From: Penicillus capitatus
Lineage: Eukaryota > Chlorophyta
Length of the DNA stretch: 64,000 bases
Direction of reading: 5' to 3'
Assembly (NCBI GenBank): GCA_965649825.1
Contig: OZ287705.1
Location: 744,001-808,000 of the forward strand
Positions 10,753-24,313 of this stretch are shown piece by piece (the first letter of the stretch is position 1; every line of letters begins with the position of its first letter). Under the pieces are notes generated by a model, which saw nothing but the letters and a program-made list of their open reading frames with translations, searched no databases and was not told the DNA's origin. Position numbers and translations under genes: made by a program.

Positions 10753-11233
10753 AAGGGGCAGTGCTTTTGTGCATTTAAGAACTGGATGAGAAGAGCATTG
10801 ACGAACATCCAGTATCTCATGGACGAGCATACGATCCTGGAAAAACTCTCCAAGATATGCGTGAAAGATACCAAAGAGCTGCCGTGCGTCGATCCGAACA
10901 CCGTCGACATCGACATCGTTCCACAGGTTGTGTGTGTCCCGAGAGCCGATCGGGTTCATTTTCACATCTACAGATCTGCCACATCATGAAAGTGCTGACG
11001 CAGCAAATAGAAGACTGTGACGATGTCAACCTTAAACAGGTGCACGAACAGGCACAGTTGAACATTTTGTCTCTACAGAAGCTATGTGCATGCAGGTTGT
11101 CCTATACTTTACCGAATCTGTGTGCCGCATCGTGGTATCTCTGGACCGAGCGGATTCCGATTTGAAGCGCATTCTACCTATTCTGGATTATACATTTAAA
11201 GCGGTAGAATCGTTGCTGCTTTCTCGAAAGTAA
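10753..11233 (+). CDS. Possible multi-exon hypothetical gene
   Basis: Several short plus-strand frames look coding and are flanked by plausible splice sites: an exon carrying RRALTNIQYLMDEHTILEKL, followed by GTTGTG and an acceptor at about 10,970 leading into ICHIMKVLTQQIEDCDDV, and a last frame ending at stop 11,231-11,233 with LKRILPILDYTFKAVESL. The segments are rich in amphipathic helix. I could not join the last two in frame and recognise no family, so both boundaries and coding status are tentative. Confidence 0.25.
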
Positions 11234-11773
11234 AGATTTGCGCGTTCTTTCAATGTCTCACATATTCATGTGTCCTTGGTTGGCTGAATTTGGCTGAATT
11301 TGACTGAATTCTGTGTCACGGAACGATCATGAAGACCTGTTCAAACATTTCGCGTCAGTGGTCGTTAAACTGTCTGAAATTATTCTTCAAGGACGCGCGA
11401 GAGAGAAAACTGCAAGCACCGCCTGCCATCACCTGACTGGACTGGGTCTTGATGATTTTCATTCACGGCTGAAAATCATTATGGTTTGTGTTCAGGAAAG
11501 AAGTGTTTCTCAGAAGCCATGCACCAAGCCGACGACGGAAAATAATAAACGCGCTGTCCTGCTCGGTTGGTTGCTCAAGTACGAAGAACAAAGCGACGAT
11601 TTTCTCAGACCGCATGCTGTCCTTGAGTACTCTCAATTGGCCAGAATTGCATCCCGTTCTATACGTGACAAAGGCTTTCTGAGGAACCGCGTCTACACCC
11701 TTTGTTCCTGTGTCCGCCAAGGGGAGTTTCTAGACCGAAATTCGCCGTTGCTCTCCACAGAGCCCTCGCGCAC

Positions 11774-12090
11774 ATCAGGTTGCAACCTGATCCGTAAGTA
11801 CGATTTCGAAGTGCAAGATGCCGGCGCGACACGCTGCAGGCGCGTGTGGAAGTTGTCGGCCGGACCCATTAGGTGCGGTTGGATTTGAATTCGGCGGTAG
11901 AAATCGTCAGGTTTGGCGTATCCGACGGTCAGGGTGAAATTCCGGCTCGGCCAACGGAGGGCCGATAGTGCGCGAAGTCTGCCGTTGAGGGGTCGTAACA
12001 CCTCTAAGAGCGTGTTGGGTGCGGATGGCGGGTCGCCCATCCCACCCCATTGGCGTCTTGGTGCGCCCAAGTGCTGGAGCCCAGCGGCAC
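11774..12090 (+). repeat. Diverged edge copy of the 329-bp satellite unit
   Basis: This 317-base segment starts with a degraded version of the unit start (ATCAGGTTGCAACCTGAT) and keeps recognisable pieces of the unit (GTACGATTTCGAAGTGCA, CGGAGGGCC), but with many substitutions and a 12-base shorter length. It directly precedes the first regular copy, so it is the eroded left edge of the array. Confidence 0.85.
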
Positions 12091-15000
12091 ATCAGGTGTA
12101 ACCTGACCTGTGAGTACGATCTGGAAGTGCACGATGCCGCCGGCGACACGGTCGAGCGAGGGTGGGGATGGGTCGGCGGGGTCGAGTGGATGCCGACGGA
12201 CCCTTGATTGGAGCCCGACGGCGGCGTGCTCGGCCTGTGGCGCGGTATTTCCGGATTCGACATTTCGGCAGATTGCGGCCGACGGAGGGCCCACCGTCGG
12301 CAATCTTCGACGCAGACGGGTGCGGGACGCCTAGGGACACGTCGCGGATGCCAATCACCGGAGGCTCGTTTGGCTTTGGGCGGTGTCGTACGGGGTTGAA
12401 ATCGTGGCGGTTACGTCGCATCAGGTGTAACCTGGCCTGTCAGTACGATCTGGAAGTGCACGATGACGCCGGCGACACGGTCGAGCGAGGGTGGGGATGG
12501 GTCGGCGGGGTCGAGTGGATGCGGACGGACCCTTGGTTGGAGCCCGACGGCGGCGTGCTCGGCCTGTGGCGCGGCCTTTCCGGATTCGACATTTCGGCAG
12601 ATTGCGGCCGACGGAAGGCCCACCGTCGGCAGTCTTCGACGCAGACGGGTGCGGGACGCCTCGGGACACACCGCGGATGCCGATCGGTGCAAGCTCGTTT
12701 GGCTTTGGGCGGTGTCGTACGGGGTTGAAATCGTGGCGGTTACGTCGCATCAGGTGTAACCTGGCCTGTCAGTACGATCCGGAAGTGCACGATGACGCCG
12801 GCGACACGGTCGAGCGAGGGTGGGGATGTGTCGGCGGGGTCGAGTGGATGCGGACGGACCCTTGGTTGGAGCCCGACGGCGGCGTGCTCGACCTGTGGCG
12901 CGGCCTTTCCGGATTCGACATTTCGGCAGATTGCGGCCCACGGAGGGCCCACCGTCGGCAGTCTTCGACGCAGACGGGTGCGGGACGCCTCTGGACTCGC
13001 CGCGGATGCCGATCACCGGAGGTTCGTTTGGCTCTGGGCGGTGTCGTACTTGGTTGAAATCGAGGCCGTTACGTCGCATCAGGTGTAACCTGGCCTGTCA
13101 GTACGATCTGGAAGTGCACGATGACGCCGGCGACACGGTCCAGCGAGGGCGGGGATGTGTCGGCGGGGTCGAGTGGATGCCGGAGGACCCTTGGTTGGAG
13201 CCCGACGGCGGCGTCCTCGGGCTGTGGCGCGGCGTTTCCGGATTCGACATTTCGGCAGACCACGGCCCACGGAGGGCCCACCGTCGGCAGTCTTCGACGC
13301 AGACGGGTGCGGGACGCCTCGGGACACGTCGCGGATGCCGATCACCGGAGGTTCGTTTGGCTTTGGGCGGTGTCGTACTTGGTTGAAATCGAGGCCGTTA
13401 CGTCGCATCAGGTGTAACCTGGCCTGTCAGTACGATCTGGAAGTGCACGATGACGCCGGCGACACGGTCCAGCGAGGGCGGGGATGTGTCGGCGGGGTCG
13501 AGTGGATGCCGGCGGACCCTTGGTTGGAGCCCGACGGCGGCGTCCTCGGGCTGTGGCGCGGCGTTTCCGGATTCGACATTTCGGCAGATTGCGGCCCACG
13601 GAGGGCCCACCGTCGGCAGTCTTCGACGCAGACGGGTGCGGGACGCCTCGGGACTCGCCGCGGATGCCAATCGGTGGAGGCTCGTTTGGCTTTGGGCGGT
13701 GTCGTACGGAGTTGAAATCGTGGCCGTTACGTCGCATCAGGTGTAACCTGGCCTGTCAGTACGATCTGGAAGTGCACGACGACGCCGGCGACACGGTCGA
13801 GCGAGGGTGGGGATGTGTCGGCGGGGTCGAGTGGATGCTGTAGGACCCTTGGTTGGAGCCCGACGGCGGCGTCCTCGGGCTGTGGCGCGGCCTTTCCGGA
13901 TTCGACATTTCGGCAGATTGCGGCCGACGGCGGGCCCACCGTCGGCAATCTTCGACGCAGACGGGTGCGGGACGCCTCGGGACTCGCCGCGGATGCCAAT
14001 CGGTGGAGGCTCGTTTGGCTTTGGGCGGTGTCGTACGGAGTTGAAATCGAGGCCGTTACGTCGCATCAGGTGTAACCTGGCCTGTCAGTGACTCGCAGAA
14101 GTGCACGACGACGCCGGCGACACGGTCGAGCGAGGGTGGGGATGTGTCGGCGGGGTCGAGTGGATGCTGTAGGACCCTTGGTTGGAGCCCGACGGCGGCG
14201 TGCTCGGGCTGTGGCGCGACCTTTCCGGATTCGACATTTCGGCACACTGCGGCCGACGGAGGGCCCACCGTCGGCAGTCTTCGACGCAGACGGGTGCGGG
14301 ACGCCTCGGGACACACCGCGGATGCCAATCGGTGGAGGCTCGTTTGGCTCTGGGCGGTGTCGCACTTGGTTGAAATCGAGGCCGTTACGTCGCATCAGGT
14401 GTAACCTGGCCTGTCAGTACGATCTGGAAGTGCACGATGACGCCGGCGACGCGGTCGAGCGAGGGCGGCAATGTGTCGGCGGGGTCGAGTGGATGCCGAC
14501 GGACCCTTGGTTGGAGCCCGACGGCGGCGTGCTCGGGCTGTGGCGCGACCTTTCCGGATTCGACATTTCGGCACACTGCGGCCGACGGAGGGCCCACCGT
14601 CGGCAGTCTTCGACGCAGACGGGTGCGGGACGCCTCGGGACACACCGCGGATGCCAATCGGTGGAGGCTCGTTTGGCTCTGGGCGGTGTCGCACTTGGTT
14701 GAAATCGAGGCCGTTACGTCGCATCAGGTGTAACCTGGCCTGTCAGTACGATCTGGAAGTGCACGATGACGCCGGCGACGCGGTCGAGCGAGGGCGGCAA
14801 TGTGTCGGCGGGGTCGAGTGGATGCCGACGGACCCTTGGTTGGAGCCCGACGGCGGCGTGCTCGGGCTGTGGCGCGACCTTTCCGGATTCGACATTTCGG
14901 CAGACCGCGGCCGACGGAGGGCCCACCGTCGGCAGTCTTCGACGCAGACGGGTGCGGGACGTCTCGGGACACACCGCGGATGCCGATCGGTGCAAGCTCG

Positions 15001-18000
15001 TTTGGCTTCGGGCGGTGTCGTACTTGGTTGAAATCGAGGCCGTTACGTCGCATCAGGTGTAACCTGGCCTGTCAGTACGATAAGGAAGTGCACGATGACG
15101 CCGGCGACGCGGTCGAGCGAGGGCGGCAATGTGTCGGCGGGGTCGAGTGGATGCCGACGGACCCTTGGTTGGAGCCCGACGGCGGCGTCCTCGGGCTGTG
15201 GCGCGACCTTTCCGGATTCGACATTTCGGCAGACCGCGGCCGACGGAGGGCCCACCGTCGGCAGTCTTCGACGCAGACGGGTGCGGGACGTCTCGGGACA
15301 CACCGCGGATGCCGATCGGTGCAAGCTCGTTTGGCTTTGGGCGGTGTCGTACTTGGTTGAAATCGAGGCCGTTACGTCGCATCAGGTGTAACCTGGCCTG
15401 TCAGTACGATCTGGAAGTGCACGATGACGCCGGCGACGCGGTCGAGCGAGGGTGGGGATGGGTCGGCGGGGTCGAGTGGATGCGGACGGACCCAAGTTTG
15501 GCGACCGACGGCGGCGTTCTCGGGCTGTGGCGCGGCCTTTCCGGATTCGACATTTCGGCAGATTGCGGCCCACGGAGGGCCCACCGTCGGCAGTCTTCGA
15601 CGCAGACGGGTGCGGGACGCCTCGGGACACACCGCGGATGCCGATCGGTGCAAGCTCGTTTGGCTCTGGGCGGTGTCGTACTTGGTTGAAATCGTGGCGG
15701 TCACGTCGCATCAGGTGTAACCTGGCCTGTCAGTACGATCTGGAAGTGCACGATGCCGCCGGCGACACGGTCGAGCGAGGGTGGGAATGTGTCGGCGGGG
15801 TCGAGTGGATGCTGACGGACCCTTGGTTGGAGCCCGACGGCGGCGTGCTCGGGCTGTGGCGCGACCTTTCCGGATTCGACATTTCGGCAGATTGCGGCCC
15901 ACGGAGGGCCCACCGTCGGCAGTCTTCGACGCAGACGGGTGCGGGACGCCTCTGGACTCGCCGCGGATGCCGATCACCGGAGGTTCGTTTGGCTCTGGGC
16001 GGTGTCGTACTTGGTTGAAATCGAGGCCGTTACGTCGCATCAGGTGTAACCTGGCCTGTCAGTACGATCTGGAAGTGCACGATGACGCCGGCGACACGGT
16101 CCAGCGAGGGCGGGGATGTGTCGGCGGGGTCGAGTGGATGCCGGAGGACCCTTGGTTGGAGCCCGACGGCGGCGTCCTCGGGCTGTGGCGCGGCGTTTCC
16201 GGATTCGACATTTCGGCAGACCACGGCCCACGGAGGGCCCACCGTCGGCAGTCTTCGACGCAGACGGGTGCGGGACGCCTCGGGACACGTCGCGGATGCC
16301 GATCACCGGAGGTTCGTTTGGCTTTGGGCGGTGTCGTACTTGGTTGAAATCGAGGCCGTTACGTCGCATCAGGTGTAACCTGGCCTGTCAGTACGATCTG
16401 GAAGTGCACGACGACGCCGGCGACACGGTCGAGCGAGGGTGGGGATGGGTCGGCGGGGTCGAGTGGATGCCGACGGACCCTTGGTTGGAGCCCGACGGCG
16501 GCGTGCTCGGGCTGTGGCGCGACCTTTCCGGATTCGACATTTCGGCACACTGCGGCCGACGGAGGGCCCACCGTCGGCAACCTTCGACGCAGACGGGTGC
16601 GGGACGCCTCGGGACACGTCGCAGATGCCAATCGGTGGAGGCTCGTTTGGCTCTGGGCGGTGTCGTACGGAGTTGAAATCGTGGCGGTCACGTCGCATCA
16701 GGTGTAACCTGGCCTGTCAGTACGATCTGGAAGTGCACGACGACGCCGGCGACGCGGTCCAGCGAGGGTGGGGATGTGTCGGCGGGGTCGAGTGGATGCC
16801 GACGGACCCTTGGTTGGAGCCCGACGGCGGCGTCCTCGGGCTGTGGCGCGGCCTTTCCGGATTCGACATTTCGGCAGATGACGGCCGACGGAGGGCCCAC
16901 CGTCGGCAGTCTTCGACGCAGACGGGTGCGGGACGCCTCGGGACACACCGCGGATGCCAATCGGTGGAGGCTCGTTTGGCTCTGGGCGGTGTCGTACGGA
17001 GTTGAAATCGAGGCCGTTACGTCGCATCAGGTGTAACCTGGCCTGTCAGTGACTCGCAGAAGTGCACGACGACGCCGGCGACACGGTCGAGCGAGGGTGG
17101 GGATGTGTCGGCGGGGTCGAGTGGATGCCGACGGACCCTTGGTTGGAGCCCGACGGCGGCGTGCTCGGCCTGTGGCGCGACCTTTCCGGATTCGACATTT
17201 CGGCACACTGCGGCCGACGGAGGGCCCACCGTCGGCAGTCTTCGACGCAGACGGGTGCGGGACGCCTCGGGACACACCGCGGATGCCAATCGGTGGAGGC
17301 TCGTTTGGCTCTGGGCGGTGTCGCACTTGGTTGAAATCGAGGCCGTTACGTCGCATCAGGTGTAACCTGGCCTGTCAGTACGATCTGGAAGTGCACGATG
17401 ACGCCGGCGACGCGGTCGAGCGAGGGCGGCAATGTGTCGGCGGGGTCGAGTGGATGCCGACGGACCCTTGGTTGGAGCCCGACGGCGGCGTGCTCGGGCT
17501 GTGGCGCGACCTTTCCGGATTCGACATTTCGGCAGATTGCGGCCCACGGAGGGCCGACCGTCGGCAGTCTTCGACGCAGACGGGTGCGGGACGCCTCGGG
17601 ACACGTCGCGGATGCCAATCGGTGGAGGCTCGTTTGGCTTTGGGCGGTGTCGTACTTGGTTGAAATCGTGGCGGTCACGTCGCATCAGGTGTAACCTGGC
17701 CTGTCAGTACGATCTGGAAGTGCACGATGACGCCGGCGACACGGTCGAGCGAGGGTGGGAATGTGTCGGCGGGGTCGAGTGGATGCCGACGGACCCTTGG
17801 TTGGAGCCCGACGGCGGCGTACTCGGGCTGTGGCGCGACCTTTCCGGATTCGACATTTCGGCAGATTGCGGCCCACGGAGGGCCCACCGTCGGCAGTCTT
17901 CGACGCAGACGGGTGCGGGACGCCTCTGGACTCGCCGCGGATGCCGATCACCGGAGGTTCGTTTGGCTCTGGGCGGTGTCGTACTTGGTTGAAATCGAGG

Positions 18001-21000
18001 CCGTTACGTCGCATCAGGTGTAACCTGGCCTGTCAGTACGATCTGGAAGTGCACGATGACGCCGGCGACACGGTCCAGCGAGGGCGGGGATGTGTCGGCG
18101 GGGTCGAGTGGATGCCGGAGGACCCTTGGTTGGAGCCCGACGGGGGCGTCCTCGGGCTGTGGCGCGGCGTTTCCGGATTCGACATTTCGGCAGACCACGG
18201 CCCACGGAGGGCCCACCGTCGGCAGTCTTCGACGCAGACGGGTGCGGGACGCCTCGGGACACGTCGCGGATGCCGATCACCGGAGGTTCGTTTGGCTTTG
18301 GGCGGTGTCGTACTTGGTTGAAATCGAGGCGGTCACGTCGCATCAGGTGTAACCTGGCCTGTCAGTACGATCTGGAAGTGCACGACGACGCCGGCGACAC
18401 GGTCGAGCGAGGGTGGGGATGGGTCGGCGGGGTCGAGTGGATGCCGACGGACCCTTGGTTGGAGCCCGACGGCGGCGTCCTCGGGCTGTGGCGCGGCCTT
18501 TCCGGATTCGACATTTCGGCAGATGACGGCCCACGGAGGGCCCACCGTCGGCAACCTTCGACGCAGTCGGGTGCGGGACGCCTCGGGACACGTCGCAGAT
18601 GCCAATCGGTGGAGGCTCGTTTGGCTCTGGGCGGTGTCGTACGGAGTTGAAATCGTGGCGGTCACGTCGCATCAGGTGTAACCTGGCCTGTCAGTACGAT
18701 CTGGAAGTGCACGACGACGCCGGCGACGCGGTCCAGCGAGGGTGGGGATGTGTCGGCGGGGTCGAGTGGATGCCGACGGACCCTTGGTTGGAGCCCGACG
18801 GCGGCGTCCTCGGGCTGTGGCGCGGCCTTTCCGGATTCGACATTTCGGCAGATGACGGCCGACGGAGGGCCCACCGTCGGCAGTCTTCGACGCAGACGGG
18901 TGCGGGACGCCTCGGGACACACCGCAGATGCCAATCGGTGGAGGCTCGTTTGGCTCTGGGCGGTGTCGTACGGAGTTGAAATCGAGGCGGTCACGTCGCA
19001 TCAGGTGTAACCTGGCCTGTCAGTACGATCTGGAAGTGCACGATGACGCCGGCGACACGGTCCAGCGAGGGCGGGGATGTGTCGGCGGGGTCGAGTGGAT
19101 GCCGGCGGACCCTTGGTTGGAGCCCGACGGCGGCGTCCTCGGGCTGTGGCGCGGCGTTTCCGGATTCGACATTTCGGCAGATTGCGGCCCACGGAGGGCC
19201 CACCGTCGGCAGTCTTCGACGCAGACGGGTGCGGGACGCCTCGGGACTCGCCGCGGATGCCAATCGGTGGAGGCTCGTTTGGCTTTGGGCGGTGTCGTAC
19301 GGAGTTGAAATCGTGGCCGTTACGTCGCATCAGGTGTAACCTGGCCTGTCAGTACGATCTGGAAGTGCACGACGACGCCGGCGACACGGTCGAGCGAGGG
19401 TGGGGATGTGTCGGCGGGGTCGAGTGGATGCTGTAGGACCCTTGGTTGGAGCCCGACGGCGGCGTCCTCGGGCTGTGGCGCGGCCTTTCCGGATTCGACA
19501 TTTCGGCAGACTGCGGCCGACGGCGGGCCCACCGTCGGCAATCTTCGACGCAGACGGGTGCGGGACGCCTCGGGACTCGCCGCGGATGCCAATCGGTGGA
19601 GGCTCGTTTGGCTTTGGGCGGTGTCGTACGGAGTTGAAATCGAGGCCGTTACGTCGCATCAGGTGTAACCTGGCCTGTCAGTGACTCGCAGAAGTGCACG
19701 ACGACGCCGGCGACACGGTCGAGCGAGGGTGGGGATGTGTCGGCGGGGTCGAGTGGATGCCGACGGACCCTTGGTTGGAGCCCGACGGCGGCGTGCTCGG
19801 CCTGTGGCGCGGCCTTTCCGGATTCGACATTTCGGCACACTGCGGCCCACGGCGGGCCCACCGTCGGCAGTCTTCGACGCAGACGGGTGCGGGACGCCTC
19901 GGGACTCGCCGCGGATGCCAATCGGTGGAGGTTCGTATGGCTCTGGGCGCTGTCGTACTTGGTTGAAATCGTGGCGGTCACGTCGCATCAGGTGTAACCT
20001 GGCCCGTCAGTACGATCTGGAAGTGCACGACGACGCCGGCGACGCGGTCGAGCGAGGGTGGGGATGTGTCGGCGGGGTCGAGTGGATGCCGACGGACCCT
20101 TGGTTGGAGCCCGACGGCGGCGTGCTCGGCCTGTGGCGCGGCCTTTCCGGATTCGACATTTCGGCACACTACGGCCGACGGCGGGCCCGCCGTCGGCAAT
20201 CTTCGACGCAGACGGGTGCGGGACGCCTCGGGACTCGCCGCGGATGCCAATCGGTGGAGGTTCGTATGGCTCTGGGCGCTGTCGTACTTGGTTGAAATCG
20301 TGGCGGTTACGTCGCATCAGGTGTAACCTGGCCTGTCAGTACGATCTGGAAGTGCACGATGACGCCGGCGACACGGTCGAGCGAGGGTGGGGATGGGTCG
20401 GCGGGGTCGAGTGGATGCCGACGGACCCTTGGTTGGAGCCCGACGGCGGCGTCCTCGGGCTGTGGCGCGGCCTTTCCGGATTCGACATTTCGGCAGACTA
20501 CGGCCCACGGCGGGCCCACCGTCGGCAGTCTTCGACGCAGACGGGTGCGGGACGCCTCGGGACTCGCCGCGGATGCCAATCGGTGGAGGTTCGTATGGCT
20601 CTGGGCGCTGTCGTACTTGGTTGAAATCGTGGCCGTTACGTCGCATCAGGTGTAACCTGGCCTGTCAGTACGATCTGGAAGTGCACGATGACGCCGGCGA
20701 CACGGTCGAGCGAGGGTGGGGATGGGTCGGCGGGGTCGAGTGGATGCCGACGGACCCTCGGTTGGAGCCCGACGGCGGCGTCCTCGGGCTGTGGCGCGGC
20801 CTTTCCGGATTCGACATTTCGGCACACTACGGCCCACGGCGGGCCCACCGTCGGCAATCTTCGACGCAGACGGGTGCGGGACGCCTCGGGACTCGCCGCG
20901 GATGCCAATCGGTGGAGGTTCGTATGGCTCTGGGCGGTGTCGCACTTGGTTGAAATCGAGGCGGTCACGTCGCATCAGGTGTAACCTGGCCTGTCAGTAC

Positions 21001-24000
21001 GATCTGGAAGTGCACGAGGACGCCGGCGACACGGTCGAGCGAGGGTGGGGATGGGTCGGCGGGGTCGAGTGGATGCCGACGGACCCTTGGTTGGAGCCCG
21101 ACGGCGGCGTGCTCGACCTGTGGCGCGGCCTTTCCGGATTCGACATTTCGGCAGACCACGGCCCACGGAGGGCCCACCGTCGGCAATCTTCGACGCAGAC
21201 GGGTGCGGGACGCCTCGGGACACACCGCGGATGCCGATCGGCGGAGGCTCGTTTGGCTCTGGGCGGTGTCGTACGGAGTTGAAATCGAGGCGGTCACGTC
21301 GCATCAGGTGTAACCTGGCCTGTCAGTGACTCGCAGAAGTGCACGATGCCGCCGGCGACACGGTCGAGCGAGGGTGAGAATGTGTCGGCGGGGTCGATTG
21401 GATGCCGACGGACCCTTGGTTGGAGCCCGACGGCGGCGTCCTCGGGCTGTGGCGCGGCCTTTCCGGATTCGACATTTCGGCACACCACGGCCCACGGAGG
21501 GCCGACCGTCGGCAGACTTCAAAGCAGACGGGTGCGGGACGCCTCGGGACACACCGCGGATGCCAATCGGTGGAGGCTCGTTTGGCTCTGGGCGGTGTCG
21601 TACGGAGTTGAAATCGAGGCGGTCACGTCGCATCAGGTGTAACCTGGCCTGTCAGTGACTCGCAGAAGTGCACGATGCCGCCGGCGACACGGTCGAGCGA
21701 GGGTGGGGATGTGTCGGCGGGGTCGAGTGGATGCCGACGGACCCTTGGTTGGAGCCCGACGGCGGCGTTCTCGGGCTGTGGCGCGGCCTTTCCGGATTCG
21801 ACATTTCGGCAGATTGCGGCCGACGGAGGGCCGACCGTCGGCAGTCTTCGACGCAGACGGGTGCGGGACGCCTCGGGACACGTCGCGGATGCCGATCACC
21901 GGAGGTTCGTTTGGCTCTGGGCGGTGTCGTACTTGGTTGAAATCGTGGCGGTCACGTCGCATCAGGTGTAACCTAGCCTGTCAGTACGATCTGGAAGTGC
22001 ACGACGACGCCGGCGACACGGTCCAGCGAGGGTGGGAATGTGTCGGCGGGGTCGAGTGGATGCCGACGGACCCTTGGTTGGAGCCCGACGGCGGCGTGCT
22101 CGGCCTGTGGCGCCGCCTTTCCGGATTCGACATTTCGGCACACTACGGCCGACGGAGGGCCCACCGTCGGCAGTCTTCGACGCAGACGGGTGCGGGACGC
22201 CTCGGGACACGTCGCGGATGCCAATCGGCGGAGGCTCGTTTGGCTCTGGGCGCTGTCGTACTTGGTTGAAATCGAGGCGGTCAAGTCGCATCAGGTGTAA
22301 CCTGGCCTGTCAGTACGATCTGGAAGTGCACGATGACGCCGGCGACACGGTCGAGCGAGGGCGGCAATGTGTCGGCGGGGTCGAGTGGATGCCGACGGAC
22401 CCTTGGTTGGAGCCCGACGGCGGCGTTCTCGGGCTGTGGCGCGGCCTTTCCGGATTCGACATTTCGGCAGACTACGGCCGACGGAGGGCCCACCGTCGGC
22501 AGTCTTCGACGCAGACGGGTGCGGGACGCCTCGGGACACGTCGCGGATGCCGATCGGTGGAGGCTCGTTTGGCTTTGGGCGGTGTCGTACTTGGTTGAAA
22601 TCGAGGCGGTTACGTCGCATCAGGTGTAACCTGGCCTGTCAGTACGATCTGGAAGTGCACGATGCCGCCGGCGACACGGTCCAGCGAGGGTGGGAATGTG
22701 TCGGCGGGGTCGAGTGGATGCCGACGGACCCTTGGTTGGAGCCCGACGGCGGCGTTCTCGGGCTGTGGCGCGGCCTTTTCGGATTCGACATTTCGGCACA
22801 CTACGGCCGACGGAGGGCCCACCGTCGGCAGACTACGACGCAGACGGGTGCGGGACGCCTCGGGACACACCGCGGATGCCGATCGGTGGAGGCTCGTTTG
22901 GCTTTGGGCGCTGTCGTACGGAGTTGAAATCGTGGCGGTTACGTCGCATCAGGTGTAACCTGGCCTGTCAGTACGATCTGGAAGTGCACGATGACGCCGG
23001 CGACACGGTCCAGCGAGGGTGGGAATGTGTCGGCGGGGTCGAGTGGATGCCGACGGACCCTTGGTTGGAGCCCGACGGCGGCGTTCTCGGGCTGTGGCGC
23101 GGCCTTTTCGGATTCGACATTTCGGCACACTACGGCCGACGGAGGGCCCACCGTCGGCAGACTACGACGCAGACGGGTGCGGGACGCCTCGGGACACACC
23201 GCGGATGCCGATCGGTGGAGGCTCGTTTGGCTTTGGGCGCTGTCGTACGGAGTTGAAATCGTGGCGGTTACGTCGCATCAGGTGTAACCTGGCCTGTCAG
23301 TACGATCTGGAAGTGCACGACGACGCCGGCGACACGGTCGAGCGAGGGCGGCAATGTGTCGGCGGGGTCGAGTGGATGCCGACGGACCCTTGGTTGGAGC
23401 CCGACGGTGGCGTCCTCGGGCTGTGGCGCGACCTTTCCGGATTCGACATTTCGGCAGATTGCGGCCGACGGAGGGCCCACCGTCGGCAGACTACGACGCA
23501 GACGGGTGCGGGACGCCTCGGGACACACCGCGGATGCCAATCGGTGGAGGCTCGTTTGGCTTTGGGCGCTGTCGTACTTGGTTGAAATCGTGGCGGTTAC
23601 GTCGCATCAGGTGTAACCTGGCCTGTCAGTACGATCTGGAAGTGCACGATGACGCCGGCGACACGGTCGAGCGAGGGTGGGAATGTGTCGGCGGGGTCGA
23701 GTGGATGCCGACGGACCCTTGGTTGGAGCCCGACGGCGGCGTTCTCGGATTCGACATTTCGGCAGATTGCGGCCGACGGAGGACCGACCGTCGGCAGACT
23801 ACGACGCAGACGGGTGCGGGACGCCTCGGGACACACCGCGGATGCCAATCGGTGGAGGCTCGTTTGGCTTTGGGCGCTGTCGTACGGAGTTGAAATCGTG
23901 GCGGTTACGTCGCATCAGGTGTAACCTGGCCTGTCAGTACGATCTGGAAGTGCACGATGCCGCCGGCGACACGGTCCAGCGAGGGTGGGAATGTGTCGGC

Positions 24001-24213
24001 GGGGTCGAGTGGATGCGGACGGACCCTTGGTTGGAGCCCGACGGCGGCGTTCTCGGGCTGTGGCGCGGCCTTTTCGGATTCGACATTTCGGCAGATTGCG
24101 ACCCACGGAGGACCGACCGTCGGCAGACTACGACGCAGACGGGTGCGGGACGCCTCGGGACACACCGCGGATGCCAATCGGTGGAGGCTCGTTTGGCTTT
24201 GGGCGCTGTCGTA
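12091..24213 (+). repeat. 329-bp satellite array, left arm
   Basis: Tandem array with a strict 329-base period; copies start at 12091 + 329n with ATCAGGTGTAACCT. There are 36 complete copies (the last, 23606-23913, lacks 21 bases) and a partial copy of 300 bases ending at the gap. Copies differ by scattered substitutions, and sets of neighbouring copies recur together (for example around 13.1 kb, 16.0 kb and 18.0 kb). The sequence is GC- and CpG-rich compared with both flanks. Because 329 is not a multiple of 3, the frame rotates from copy to copy and no protein repeat can be conserved across copies; the long frames seen here are not genes. Confidence 0.97.
12278..12301 (+). repeat. Inverted repeat inside the satellite unit (example copy)
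   Basis: Each unit contains 8-base arms GCCGACGG and CCGTCGGC separated by 8 bases (AGGGCCCA), itself centred on GGGCCC. In copies reading GATTGC before and GCAATC after, the complementarity extends further with a 3-base bulge. A second dyad at the unit start has arms CAGGT and ACCTG around GTA. Some copies carry a changed left arm (CCCACGG), so the stem is not uniformly kept. Confidence 0.8.
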
Positions 24214-24313
24214 NNNNNNNNNNNNNNNNNNNNNNNNNNNNNNNNNNNNNNNNNNNNNNNNNNNNNNNNNNNNNNNNNNNNNNNNNNNNNNNNNNNNNNN
24301 NNNNNNNNNNNNN
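24214..24313. other. Assembly gap of 100 N
   Basis: Exactly 100 N, the conventional filler for a gap of unknown length. It lies inside the satellite, at the point where the repeat orientation flips. Confidence 0.99.

Noticed and set aside
11285-11315. Short direct repeat (GGCTGAATTT twice, then GACTGAATTC).
   Set aside because: Three 10-base near-copies only; consistent with chance slippage and not linked to any feature.
11313-11888. 191-codon plus-strand ORF before the satellite.
   Set aside because: Its last third is the eroded satellite copy, it has no domain, and an antisense frame is equally open.
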